64,000 nucleotides of DNA, taken from contig NC_023758.2 in the NCBI RefSeq assembly GCF_000499845.2, positions 9,196,619 through 9,260,618 on the forward strand, in the 5' to 3' direction. The translations under genes and the position numbers were made by a program. The notes below the pieces were generated by a model, which had not been told where the DNA came from, ran no database searches, and saw only the letters and a list, made by a program, of their open reading frames with translations. Source of the stretch: Phaseolus vulgaris (taxonomy: Eukaryota > Streptophyta > Magnoliopsida > Fabales > Fabaceae). Of the stretch, positions 1-10,382 are shown piece by piece (the first letter of the stretch is position 1; each line of letters starts with the position of its first letter).

Positions 1-114
1 ATTGAATATGGCGAAACTCGTTCATTCACACCAATGATAACTAATAAAGATGACGATGTACTTGATGATGTACATGCAACCCGTAAAGACCACAGTGAAG
101 GAATTTACATATAA
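1..114 (+). CDS. Possible C-terminal exon of a CACTA transposase
   Basis: Frame 1 is open from the window edge to a TAA at 112-114, giving 37 acidic and polar residues. It lies just upstream of the Ulp1-type gene in the same orientation, where plant CACTA elements often place the end of the TNP2-type transposase. No domain is visible in so short a tail, and it could equally be chance or an upstream exon of the next gene. Confidence 0.25.
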   Translation: MEYGETRSFTPMITNKDDDVLDDVHATRKDHSEGIYI

Positions 115-232
115 ACATTCAAACCACATGCAACATGTAAATAAACATTTAGAATTTTTAGTATTATTTTTATATGATTTTAATTCGATTCACATTAACT
201 AATGTTTGTTACCTAATTTTTTTAACAGAGAC

Positions 233-3116
233 ATGGATGACGACCAGACTCCAGGTAGACCTCGATCTGGACGAGGCAGTAGAGGACCTACTAGATTGAA
301 GCGTCTTGCATTGAGACGTGCTGCTGGTGAGAAGACACATGTTGACATTGACGTCAACATTGGAGTGGCTTTTGGTCCTAAGGCAGATGAGTTTATGAGC
401 TATCTTGGAGTTGTTTCTCGTGAGAGGCTCTCCATTTTGATTAATTCATGGGATGAGGTTTCAGAGGTTGATCGGAACATGCTATGGGAGGATGTTCTGG
501 TAAGCTTTACATTATTATTGTTATCATATAATGCTTTTTAAAATTGATTAATTAATTTTAATTTGATGATGTTATTTTCTAGGCAAACTTTGACATTCCT
601 GATGTGGAACCGCTTCGATCAAAAATATTATCCAATATCGCACTTAAATTTCGTACCTTTAAGTCAAGACTGACTTCGAGATACATTTTTGGCGACCTTA
701 AAGACGAAAATCCATGTTTAAAGTACCAACATATTGATGAAGAGACATGACGTCTTTTTCGAGAAAGCCGTGAAAATGAGGCTTGGATGGTAAGTGAAGT
801 AAATTTTTTGTTTATATAACATTAATAAGTTTAGTTTATTTACTTCAGTTTGTTTATTTCAATTATGACAGGATCGTCGGAAGAAAGCTCAAGAGATAGC
901 TTTGAAGAATCTTACCCCGCACGTTATGTCTCGTTCGGGGTATAGAAAACTTGAGCAAACACTGATGGTGGAAAAGGAGAAATCTCAACAGGGGAAGTTG
1001 TCTGAGAATGTGGAAACAGGGGTCACTTCTCCTCCATCACCACCTTTTCGCCATGTAAAATGGAAGAGGGCCCGAATTAAGAAGTCGGGTGCACCAAGTT
1101 CTGAGCAATCCGGTGTTATAATCGAAAAAATTGTAAGTTATTTTTGTTATTTTCAATTTTTTTAAAGCATTAATTATATTAATGATTGAAAATATGATTT
1201 TTGTGTACTCTTGCAGGATTCCTTGGAATCCGACGGTAAATTTGTTGCTGAAGGTCGTCACGATATCCTGGTTGAAGCAATTGGACGACCTGAACACTCT
1301 GGTCGTGTTCGTGCCGCTGGACAAGGGGTCGGAATTAAACTTTATTTTGGAGTTTCAGAACGACAGCCATCCTCCTCCTCCAAGAAGGAAACTCAAATGA
1401 AGAGTAAGTTACGTGAAGAAATAATGGAGGAGATGAGAAAGGAGACTGATTTGATGTGGCTAGAGATGAAAAAGGAGAATGATCGAATGCGACAAGAGTT
1501 TCTATCGCAACAAGTTTGTGCTGAGCCGATTGAACCCCTTGTTAGTCCCACTCCCAAGAGCACAAAGGGGAGTTGTGCGGCTCCTCCAACATCAGGGAAT
1601 GATATCAATGGGCAGACAGAGGATTGTGAGCTACTGGTAGTGGGCGGCAAACTTCCTCGGGTGGTGGCACTTGGAAAAGTCTATACAAACGCCACCACCT
1701 TACATAACGTTCCTCTCTCCCCTGATGTGGCGAAGGTAACAGTTGAAAAAGTACGATTTCCTGATGCTCGTGTTCCACTACCTTCAGATGAGGTAACCAC
1801 TGTGGCCGATGCATTTCAGACATTCGTTGCCTGGCCCAGAGAGCTCATTCGATCTATGCCCGAACCTCATGTAATAATTTCGTTTCATTATATTATTTTT
1901 TATTTATATTTATATATTACATATAATTTAATACAAATGTTGTTTATCTTGTAGAAACCTTTTCAGCCACCAAGTCCGGAAAAGAAGCGTGAGGTTCCAG
2001 TTGACGATCCTATAGCTTCCCTACGTGTCATTGCTAGTCAGATTGGCAATGATCCTTTTCCAGTTCCGTGGGATAATACATTTTTTCAAATCAACACTGA
2101 ACTGCCACTGATGATTTACAACACAGATTTATCAGAATTTATATCTGGGAAACAGGAGCTCAATATAAGTATAATTCAATTTTTTATGATGTAAGTATCT
2201 TTACCTATTATTCAATTTACTTTATGTTAAATTATTATTGATTATGCTTTAACTAAAAACTTGTAGGTTTTTGCATAGAGTCTGTATCACTGAGGGGAAA
2301 GAAAATATGTATGGATTCTTAGATCCTGCATATACTAATCCCGTTGGACCAAACTCAACTGAGACTCAAGCATACATCACTAACATCCTGGAAAAAGAGG
2401 GAAAACAAATTTATTTATGCCCTTATATTAATGAGTAAGTTTAATTATATGTCATCAATTATTATTATTTCATGTTTTAAATATTTACTAACTCTTTTCA
2501 ATGATCATATAGGCATCATTGGCAGTTACTTGTCTTATCAATGGTTGATAAGACTGCTGTGTGGTTCTGTTCCCTACACAAGAAGATGCCCACAAAATTT
2601 AAGGATATCATTGATACGTAAGTATAGTATAAACTTAACTTTGTATGTTACTAATTAACCATCTACTAACGAGGTTTTTTGTATTAACCAGTTCATGGCG
2701 TGGATATAACATCCTAAAAGGTCGATCCAGTTCATATAATTTGAACTACATAAGAGTAAAGGTTTGTAATTTTTTTCTTTCTCTATTATCATTGTTTATC
2801 AATATACTAACATATTACTTTTTATTGAATTATAGTGTAATAAACAACCAGGAAGCTATGAGTGTGGCTATTACATTATGCAATGGATGATTACCATTAT
2901 AAGACTAGGTGTTAAAACTGGTTGGAAAGAGGTATATGTTAAATCATTTTTATAATTCTTGAACATATATATATCTAGAAACTAATTTATGTCAACTTTG
3001 CAATGCAGTTATTCACAGAAGAAACACCAATGAGTGAGGAAGGAATTTCATATGTTAGAGATTCTTGGTCCACATATTTCATTAATTTTTATAACTCTAG
3101 CATAGGTAAACAATAG
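233..3116 (+). pseudogene. CACTA-encoded Transposase_24/Ulp1-like cysteine protease gene, one nonsense codon
   Basis: A ten-exon model is fully consistent in phase: 233-499, 583-789, 872-1132, 1217-1870, 1955-2190, 2267-2434, 2513-2617, 2692-2761, 2836-2931 and 3009-3116, all with GT-AG introns, for 724 codons including the stop. The N-terminal part resembles the Transposase_24 family of En/Spm elements (Trp-rich pattern around 'LWEDVL'), followed by a charged coiled-coil-like stretch near 1400-1500. The C-terminal half resembles the Ulp1/C48 desumoylating protease fold: 'HHWQLLVL' supplies the His, a nearby Asp follows, and 'YECGYYIMQW' holds the Cys with an upstream Gln. Family knowledge: many plant CACTA and Mutator elements carry Ulp1 domains of unclear role. 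A TGA at 748-750 stands where a Trp codon is expected, so this copy is probably dead. The start at 233 is chosen because a splice acceptor ends at 228 and no better ATG precedes it. Confidence 0.75.
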
Positions 3117-3273
3117 TGGTTTTATTATATGTAATTTGATCACTTGTAAATGTATATTTTGATGATTTCAATTGATTACTACATTTCTGTATTTGTCTGG
3201 CTGGGTTTGATAATTATGCAGGTTATTTAAATATATGGTTTATGCACAAAACAGAGTGTATTTTTTTTAAAAA

Positions 3274-3476
3274 ATCACTATTTACAAATGCGGTCATTTA
3301 CCAAGACCGCATTTGTAAATAGTGATTTATGAATGCGGTTTTTACCAAGACTGCATTCATAAATCCTAAACCCCAAACCCACTCCCTAATTCAGAATAAT
3401 ATACAAATGCGGTTACCTAAAATGACCGCATTTGTAAATGTGATTTATGAATGCGGTCATAGGACCGCATTTGTAA
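3274..3476. repeat. Subterminal palindromic repeats of the CACTA element
   Basis: Four hairpin-forming units are built from the core AAATGCGGT and its complement ACCGCATTT. The first, 3274-3326, is a near-perfect inverted repeat with arms of about 21 bases. A variant follows at 3324-3365, then further pairs at 3404-3438 and 3441-3476. Such short inverted motifs near CACTA ends bind the element's own DNA-binding protein in characterised families. That role here is inference. Confidence 0.7.
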
Positions 3477-4049
3477 ATTCCAGATTTACGAATAACCTTA
3501 GATTTTATTTTATTTCTGACTTTCTAAACATCTTCCAATTAATATAAATAAACTGTTCTACAACATGTGAAAACTCAAAAGAGATGGATATGATGGGAAA
3601 AATCAAAATAGAAAAAGCTAACATTGGTTTCTTTATTAGTTAACTTTCCTAACACCTTCTCCATGATGATTCTTTTACCCAATTCACACTGTCGAAAGTG
3701 CATCATACAACACCAGTTACCAGCAGAGAATACCAGCAGAGAATTATACCTTGGAATTTTAGGCTGCTCTAATTTTGCATTTTAAAGAGATATTGCATTT
3801 TCTTAAAACTCAAAATGAGTTTTAGAATTCTCTCACCTGCCTCTGTGATAACTTGCTTCAATTGCTCAAAAATAAGAACTCGAGTCAGGAAACTCTTTCT
3901 CCCCTGCCGCCTCTGTGTAAAAAGATGAAACACATAATGAAATACACAAATAGAATCACATGACAAATCCTAAACATCAAACTAAGCCGATGGTCGACAT
4001 TGATAAGAGAACGCGCGAGCATTTAATTACCTTCAAATCGGTTCCGTGT
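3477..4049. other. CACTA 3' non-coding region
   Basis: This is AT-rich sequence between the palindromic block and the tandem repeat. I see no conserved coding frame or RNA gene in it. Confidence 0.5.
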
Positions 4050-4255
4050 AGAGGCAGAGAGAGTAGGGTTCGTGTGAGGCAGCGAGCGCTAGGGTTTGTG
4101 TGAGGCAGACATCGCTAGGGTTTGTGTGAGGTAGAGAGCGCTCGGTTTGTGTGGAAGCAGCAAACACTAGGGTTCGTGTGGAAGCAGCAAACGCTAGGGT
4201 TCGTGTGAGGTAGCGAGCGGTAGGGGTCGTGTGAGTGTGAGGCAGAGAGAAGGAC
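4050..4255. repeat. 27-bp tandem repeat containing TAGGGTT
   Basis: About seven copies of a 26-27 bp unit with the pattern GCTAGGGTTTGTGTGAGGCAG lie here. The TAGGGTT core recurs at about 4064, 4090, 4117, 4168 and 4195, with degenerate copies at 4144 and 4221. It lies inside the CACTA 3' region. The open minus frame across it (4115-4297) results from the repeat and is not a gene. Confidence 0.75.
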
Positions 4256-4439
4256 GAGAGTGAAAGCGTTAGAGTTAGGGTTCACTCTGGTTTTCAAAAT
4301 TAAATTAAATTTTTTTTTATTTTCTTAAGTTTTCAAAAAAAATTCATTTTTCAAGTGAAAAACTGAAGGATTTTTAATTCAAGTTAAAAATGTGAATATA
4401 GGAATAAAGGAATAAAGCAAGTTTTCAATTCTGAAGGAA

Positions 4440-4577
4440 AATTATGACAGTTAAAAATGACATAATTTAAAAGATAATTATGGCGGTTAAAGAAATGACG
4501 TATTATACTGAAATTTGTGGCGGTTATCAATAACCGCCATATTAAAACCGCCACTTTTTACACATTTTTTTGTAGTG
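4440..4577. repeat. CACTA 3' subterminal repeats and terminal inverted repeat
   Basis: The motif TGGCGGTTA and its complement AACCGCCA occur repeatedly (near 4480, 4518, 4533 and 4547), ending in the terminal TTTTTTTGTAGTG at 4565-4577. This is the expected structure for a CACTA right end. Confidence 0.8.
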
Positions 4578-5499
4578 ATCCTTTGGTGCATTTTCTTTTA
4601 GTATTGAGTTCATACTTGTGTATTAGACCTATACAAGTTCTTAAACATCATTTCTATTATGTCTTTGCTAGTTCTTAATTCTGTTTTTCATTCCTGTTAG
4701 GTTTCCTCTGTTTTCTTGAAAACGTGCTGACTATTTCGATTTATTGCAATTGATTTGCTTACTAGAATTAATGAAATTCTGGATTTGAGTTCTTCAAAGT
4801 GTTATTAAAAAGTAGAAAAAAGAAGTAATTCAAAATTCAAAGTACACAAAAAATGATAAATGAAATACGTTCAGTGTGTAATTCTGCGGAAAAAAAATAC
4901 GGTAATCTGGCAGTGATTTTGCAAAATTTATCGCAATTAATTGGCTTACTTTTTTGTGTAATTCCAGTGCCATTGTTGAGATAAGATCTTGAACTTTCTG
5001 TGCTCACAATTTCATAATCCAGTTCGCTTTATATCATTCCTGATAAATCTGTAAACATCACGCACAGTTTGCATAAATTTTTTTTTTCCAGTAGTTCTGT
5101 TTTTGTTTTCTTCATCTAGTCTAGTGCTTTTCTCTAGGTCTCTTTTGTGTGCCTTCCTTTTCATTGAGTTCCTTATTTTCTTGCTTGTCTTTCTTCACTA
5201 TTCTTTGTGTTTGTCATAACTCTTGTATTCCTTTTGTGTAGCTTTTCTTGTTTACACCTTTTCTTGTTTGTCCTTTATTGTTCTTTAAGTTTTGTGGTGC
5301 TTGGCTTTGAGATTGAGTGCTTTTGCTTTGACATCTTTCATTTGAGGTTACTAAGGCCTCAAGAGCAGATTGGTTAAGGGAAGTATTCTTTCTTGGAGTG
5401 ATTTGAGTGACTCTTACCTTCGGCACTTTGTTATATTTGTTGTTGCTAACATTGTTTTCTTAGCTTTGGTTGCTCTTGTGTTTGCTGTTTTCTTTTATC
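4578..5499 (+). other. G1 5' leader (untranslated region)
   Basis: This matches, as a reverse complement, the CRM2 leader at about 60128-61070, with the same order of short motifs and a similar length (about 920 against 940 bases). It carries no coding frame of its own. The gag ATG follows at 5500. Confidence 0.75.
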
Positions 5500-5513
5500 A
5501 TGGATACATATTC

Positions 5514-6608
5514 TGTTGAACCTAGTGGTGTTCAAGCTTTGAAGAATCCAAACCCTTTGAAGGATGTTGAAGCCTTGGCTGTGCTTGCTGTTGCTGTGCT
5601 GTTTTAGTTAGGATGTGGGGTAGATTGTGTTTGTAATCCACCTCTTGATTGAATCCAAAGCATAAGCATTCTCAATATTTTTGAAAGAAAAATGTTTTTC
5701 AAACTAAGTTAGAAACAACCGATTGTTTATACTTAGATGTTTTTAGAAAAGATTGAAAACTGTTTTTCAAATGGTTATGCTGTTAAAACCAAAACAACCG
5801 ATTGATTGGAGGAAACAATTGATTGTTTGTTTTGGTACCATAACAGAAAAACTGTTTTATCTTTGGCTGAGCTTTAAATGCTTTAAAAGATTTAACTGCT
5901 TACGCTCCAGTCTTTAAATGCTTTGACCAATCATTAAATACAATGAATAAGTTTGTTAAGATTTGATAACAAACAATATCTTTGAATAAATTCAGAAAAA
6001 CAGATTGAGTTTTTAAAAGAGCTGAGATTGCTTAGAGTTTGTGATTGATCAAAGTGTGTGGAATAGGATTTTGGCTTGTATTGATTTCAGATTATCTTCT
6101 GTAACAAGTGTAATCCATGTACTCTGTTAAACAACGTTTGTGTGTTTGCTGAGATTTGCTGTGTGTTCTTGAGGGGATCAAGATAAAAAATCTTAGTGTT
6201 GGTGTGTTGGCCAAGAGAAGTGTGTGTCTTGAGGGGATCAAGGTCACTTTCTTGGTTGTGGTGTAAGTGATCAAGGTGTGATTGCTTAGTGGATTTCCTC
6301 AGAGGTTTTCTGTGAAGACTGGATGTAGCTATGGGTTTGGAGTGAACCAGTATAAACATCTGTGTACATTTTCTCTATCCCTAACTCTTTAAATTCAGTT
6401 TGGACATTTGAGTACTGGTATAAACAACCGATTGTTTCTGCGAAACAACCGATTGTTTTGCTGGTGCAGTGCTTTAAGCTTTGTGTTTTGAAAAACTGAT
6501 TTCTAAATCAAGGTATTCTCGAAGTATTTTCATTCAAGGCATAAAAGATTACGAAAACTCTCTTTAAACAATTCACCCCCCTCTAGTTTAAAGCCATATA
6601 TTCTAACA
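5514..6608 (+). repeat. Copia 5' LTR
   Basis: It is 1095 bp, TG...CA. It contains several copies of the palindrome-like AAACAACCGATTGTTT (5713-5728, 6422-6437, 6443-6458, plus variants near 5800-5830). The 3' LTR is 1135 bp, and the two differ by point changes and short indels. Confidence 0.9.
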
Positions 6609-6609
6609 A

Positions 6610-6624
6610 TTGGCTTCAAGAGCT
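6610..6624 (+). other. Copia primer binding site, degenerate
   Basis: TTGGCTTCAAGAGC directly follows the 5' LTR. It resembles the initiator-Met tRNA complement TGGTATCAGAGC used by most plant copia elements, with substitutions and one extra base. Confidence 0.45.
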
Positions 6625-6667
6625 TGGTTCTTGAAAATTATTCAAGTTGATCCAAAAACCTTTTTCT

Positions 6668-7738
6668 ATGGCTGGAAAACAATATTTTGAGGAAGGTGCT
6701 TCAATCTACAAACCACCTTTATTTTGTGGATTGATTTACAAATACTGGGAAGCCAGAATGAAAATCTTTGTGGAATCTATTGATCAAGGAATTTGGATTC
6801 AATTGAGAATGGTCCTTACATTCCAAAGTTTAAAAAGAATGGTTCTTTCATTGCAAAACCTTGGTCTCAATGGACCAATGATGAATGTAAGATGGCCAAG
6901 CTTGATTGTACTGCTCAAAACATAATAGCTTCTGCACTAGATACTAATGAGTTTTTCAGGATATCAAAATGCAAAACTGCTAAAGATATGTGGGACACAC
7001 TCAAGGCTGCTCATGGACACAATGAACCAAAGGAGGCAATGACAAAGAGTCAAGCAAGAAGAAAAATAAGGCAAAACAAGAAAAGCCTCAACCTTTGCTT
7101 CATGGCCAGAAAGGAGGATGACTCAAGCAGTGTAAGTTCATAAAACTCTGAAAATTATGGTCAATTGCTTCAAGCCTTTCAAGAAACGCATGAAGAAGCC
7201 AACTGATTGGCTCTCTTGAACAATCGGTTAAAGGAAAAGAACAACTGGCTTGAAAACAGAGTAAAGACACTGGAAAAGGAATTAGAAAATTCAAAAAACA
7301 GATTTTGAAAATCTTGAAATCATCTACAAAAACTCCTCTTGCAAGTGTGATGCTCTAGTTTGTGAAAATTGCGAAAATCTTGAAAAGAAGGTCCACTATC
7401 TTGTTAAAATTGTGGATAAACATTCTAAAGGCCAATCCAACTTTGAAAATGTATTAGCATCTTAAAAATGTATTTTTGGAAAAGCTGGATTGGGTTTTAA
7501 TCCACAAAACAAACAAGATAGATTTTTAAAATCATTTTCGAAAATGCCAGAAAAACAACCGATTGTTACATGCTTCTATTGCATGAAAAGAGGCCATTCT
7601 GTGAGGTTCTGCAAGATCAGAAAATATGTTGTTCCTAAAGGTCTTATGAAGTGGATTCCTAAGGGTAATAAAGGTTTAATTGATGAGTGTAAACCAAATG
7701 GACCCACATTCATAATGGGACCAATTCTTTGTACTTGA
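6668..7738 (+). pseudogene. Copia gag (nucleocapsid) remnant
   Basis: The ATG at 6668 opens a frame resembling Sirevirus/SIRE-type gag. It shifts frame near 6800 and continues to a stop near 7141. Further gag-like, coiled-coil-rich sequence continues through 7143-7480 with stops. A clear CCHC zinc knuckle (C-X2-C-X4-H-X4-C) lies at 7571-7612. Between about 7010 and 7060 the reading jumps from the helical core to a basic segment, suggesting an internal deletion. Gag would coat the element's RNA in virus-like particles, but this copy cannot make a full protein. Confidence 0.8.
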
Positions 7739-7759
7739 AAATCTTTTTTGTAGTGAATC

Positions 7760-8283
7760 TTGGAGAAGAGCAAGCAACTGTGGTACTTGGACAGTGGATG
7801 CTCCAAGCACATGACAGGGGACAAATCAAAGTTCCTGAGCATCTCCTTTAAGCAAGAGGGTCATGTCACCTATGGGGACAACAATAAAGGAAGGATTCTT
7901 GGGAGAGGATCCATAGGAGACAAAGACATCTTGGTCATCCATGATGTGCTTTATGTAGAAGGCCTAAAGCATAATCTGCTGAGCATTAGCCAATTATGTG
8001 ACAAGGGATATCAAGTGATGTTTAAGTCAAACACATGTGAAATCTGTCTACCCAAAACCAAAGAGGTAATATTGGTAGGTAAGAGAGTTAATAATGTGTA
8101 TCTTCTAGATATCTCTTCACCATGTTCAATTGGATGTCTTCTATCCAAGCAAGATGAATCTTGGCTTTGGCATAGACAATTGCTCATATTCACATGAACC
8201 ACTTGAACAAGTTAATTTCAAGGGATCTTGTGATTGGGCTACCAAAACTCAAGTTTGAGAGGGATAACATTTGTGAAGCATGC
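7760..8283 (+). pseudogene. Copia protease and GAG-pre-integrase, 5' part
   Basis: The retropepsin active-site motif LDSGCSKHMTG lies at about 7786-7818. The frame then runs about 130 codons to the GAG-pre-integrase 'WLWHRQ' motif at about 8160. A one-base frameshift near 8180 breaks the frame, and the reading resumes in another frame to the integrase zinc region ('NICEAC'), where Tat1 interrupts it at 8284. The integrase continues at 18646. Confidence 0.85.
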
Positions 8284-9450
8284 TGTTCCCGCCGGTTGAC
8301 CAGGGTCGTTTTTGTGCGTAGCTTGTCCTCGCGAGCTAGGGTATCTTCGTGCTGCTCCGTCTGTGAATACCTGAAAAGAAGTGGACAAAGGGGCGCCCTC
8401 GCGGCCATTTGCACTCCGACGATCAAGTCAGCTAGCGAGAAACATCAAAGGTGACACACCTCCGTATCGGAGCACCGTGAATGAATGCTCTGAAGGTGGT
8501 CTAATAACTGAATACTAGTACTGTGTTGCCCTAATTGTTTGTGCGTACAGTGAGTGCAGTGTGAATCAACTAGGGTTTTTGTGACTCTGTGAGAATTAGG
8601 TCCAAAACCTCCCCTTTCAAACGTCCTCAGGGCCCCTTTTTATACACCTCTCGCATTTAAAGCGCATTGAAAGCGTATAAAAATATTCCTTGAAACGTTT
8701 GAAACTTAACTGAATTAACGCGTACCTTAGCGAACTTTTAGGAAAGCTTTGATGTTTTCAGTGCTTATTGCCACGTGTTCTTCTGACTTGATCGTTGCTC
8801 TACACATAGGGCCTCACAACGCCGTAACCCAACTTAGGGTTATCCCATTGTGTGAGTCCTCTTTCCTCAAAGTGCATCTGGCACAGGGGGTGACTTTCTG
8901 AGTGCCAACTCATGCGCCCCAGCCTCTAGTCATTCGCCCTGGGAGTGTATCTACCCTTCTCTCGTACCATGCACGTGGTTCTCCCCTGGGCGTGGCCCTT
9001 TCATGGGTCGTATCGGCCCCAGGGTCTCCCAGCGGTGGCATGGGTACTTCACAAGTCAGGTTACTCCCTACTGGTACTAGAACTATGGCCTTGAAGCCAC
9101 CTTTCTCTTCTCTTTATTATTATCCTGAGGTATTGAGGCTTCTCGCGGTGTCGCCCCCTCCACGTTCTTTCCTACCCATGGGTATCGGGGGGTGATATCG
9201 TCAATGCCTTAACTTGGTAACACCTCATCTTGGCGACGCCTCATCTTGGCGACGCCTACACTTGGCGACGCCTCCTCTTGGCGATGCCTACATCTGGCGA
9301 CGCCTATACCTTGGCGACGCCCTACCTTGGCGACGCTTCAAGTGGTCAATTCGTTGACTTTCTTCCTTGGGTCCCTTGAGGGGTCCCACCATATGTTGAC
9401 TTTTGACTTTGACTTTGACTTTGGTCAACGCCCGGGGACGGGACGGTACT
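8284..9450 (-). repeat. Tat1 3' LTR
   Basis: It is 1167 bp. On the - strand it begins AGTACCGTCCC, where the partner LTR has TGTACCGTCCC, so the terminal TG has mutated. The polypurine tract lies just beyond 9450 (plus-strand complement CCAGCCCCCAGTC). Positions 9207-9333 hold a run of GGCGACGCC-type 16-bp repeats. Confidence 0.88.
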
Positions 9451-9715
9451 CCAGCCCCCAGTCTTGAGCTGACACTTGTTTCAGCAAAAAAGACTAAGAC
9501 CTCGCCCTAGTATTCTCGCCCATTACTGCATTAATCTCATAACTGCCTGGGTCTGTTTATGTTTCTGCATCTCTTGTATTCCCTTCCTCATTTCTCTGTT
9601 CCTCCCTTCCTGAACTTCTCGTGTGGGTAGGGGTTTCTTGGGTAGGGCGCCCCACGTGGTCATGCTGAAGGGCCCCAGAGGGAAAGTCTATATTACTACA
9701 TGAAGTCTATTCTTC
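9451..9715 (+). other. Tat1 antisense-gene leader remnant
   Basis: Positions 9520-9640 resemble the leader intron of the Tat2 antisense gene (shared 'AACTGCCTGGG' near 9540 and 43030). The sequence then jumps directly to the third exon, so the first coding exons appear deleted in Tat1. Confidence 0.5.
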
Positions 9716-10382
9716 ATGTCCTGCGCTCACTCCTGGCACATGCAGGCCAGGGCTAAGGCTGTCAAAGCCTCTGCCTTCCAAGCGCTAGAGAAGGAAGTTG
9801 CCTCCCTAAAAGAGGAGAAGGAGAGGCTAGCCACCCACTGGGCGTCAGGAGGACGCATACAAGACTTCTTTGAAGGTGGCACAGAAAGTGAAAGAGGAGG
9901 CCAACAAACGGTTGCACGAGGTGTCTCAGGCAAACGCTGAGCTCCTCAACCAGTTGGTGCCCCTTCGAGTGAAGATCGCTGATCTCGAGGAGGCAGCCAA
10001 GACCTTCGAGGCGCAGCAGAAAAAACTTGAAAACCAGTGTATTGATCTGGAGAAAACACTGGGGAAAACCGAAGTTGCGCTCGAGGAAAAGACTGGTGAG
10101 TGCTCCCGATTAGTCAGTGAGAACGCCACCCTCCAAGCCAAGGTCCAGGAATTGACGGTTACTTTGGCCTCCAAAGACCAAGAATTGACCACTCAAGCTG
10201 CCAACTTCAAGGTTGTGGAGGAAAAACTGATAGGGGAGTGTGCCTCCAGTTTTGCTGAAGGGTTTGCAGAGGCTCTTGTTCAAGCTGCCTGTGTGAACCC
10301 TGACATCGATGTCTCTGGGTGTAGCCCCCTGAACGAAGTGTTCGATGGCAAGCTTGTGGCTTTGGAGGGCTCCGAGGAATAG
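9716..10382 (+). pseudogene. Tat1 antisense ORF, coiled-coil C-terminal part only
   Basis: On the + strand, opposite to gag-pol, two overlapping frames (9716-9940 and 9870-10382) form one reading with a frameshift near 9845. The product is rich in Glu, Lys, Leu and Ala with heptad-like spacing, so a long coiled coil is likely. It ends in a conserved tail ('EGFAEALVQAAC', then a short acidic C-terminus) that is also found in Tat2 (to 45318) and, more diverged, in Tat3 (to 28046). Family knowledge: extra antisense ORFs between integrase and the 3' LTR have been reported in Tat-lineage elements. The function is unknown. The upstream domain-bearing exons are missing here. Confidence 0.7.

Larger units (their letters stand above)
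1..4577 (+). mobile_element. CACTA (En/Spm) DNA transposon, 3' portion
   Basis: The right end reads TTTTTTTGTAGTG at 4565-4577, the reverse complement of the CACTACAAAAAAA terminus typical of plant CACTA elements. The next bases, ATC (4578-4580), are the likely 3-bp target duplication. From 4578 the sequence matches the leader of a gypsy element, so this transposon sits inside that leader. It contains a Transposase_24/Ulp1-type gene and subterminal inverted repeats, both usual for plant CACTA elements. The left end and the main transposase lie outside the window. Confidence 0.8.

Noticed and set aside
4050..4255. Interstitial telomere sequence
   Set aside because: Only the heptamer TAGGGTT recurs, once per 27-bp unit. 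There is no run of consecutive telomere repeats.
4115..4297. Minus-strand frame with repeated CCFHTNPSV
   Set aside because: It is the translation of the 27-bp tandem repeat in the CACTA element.
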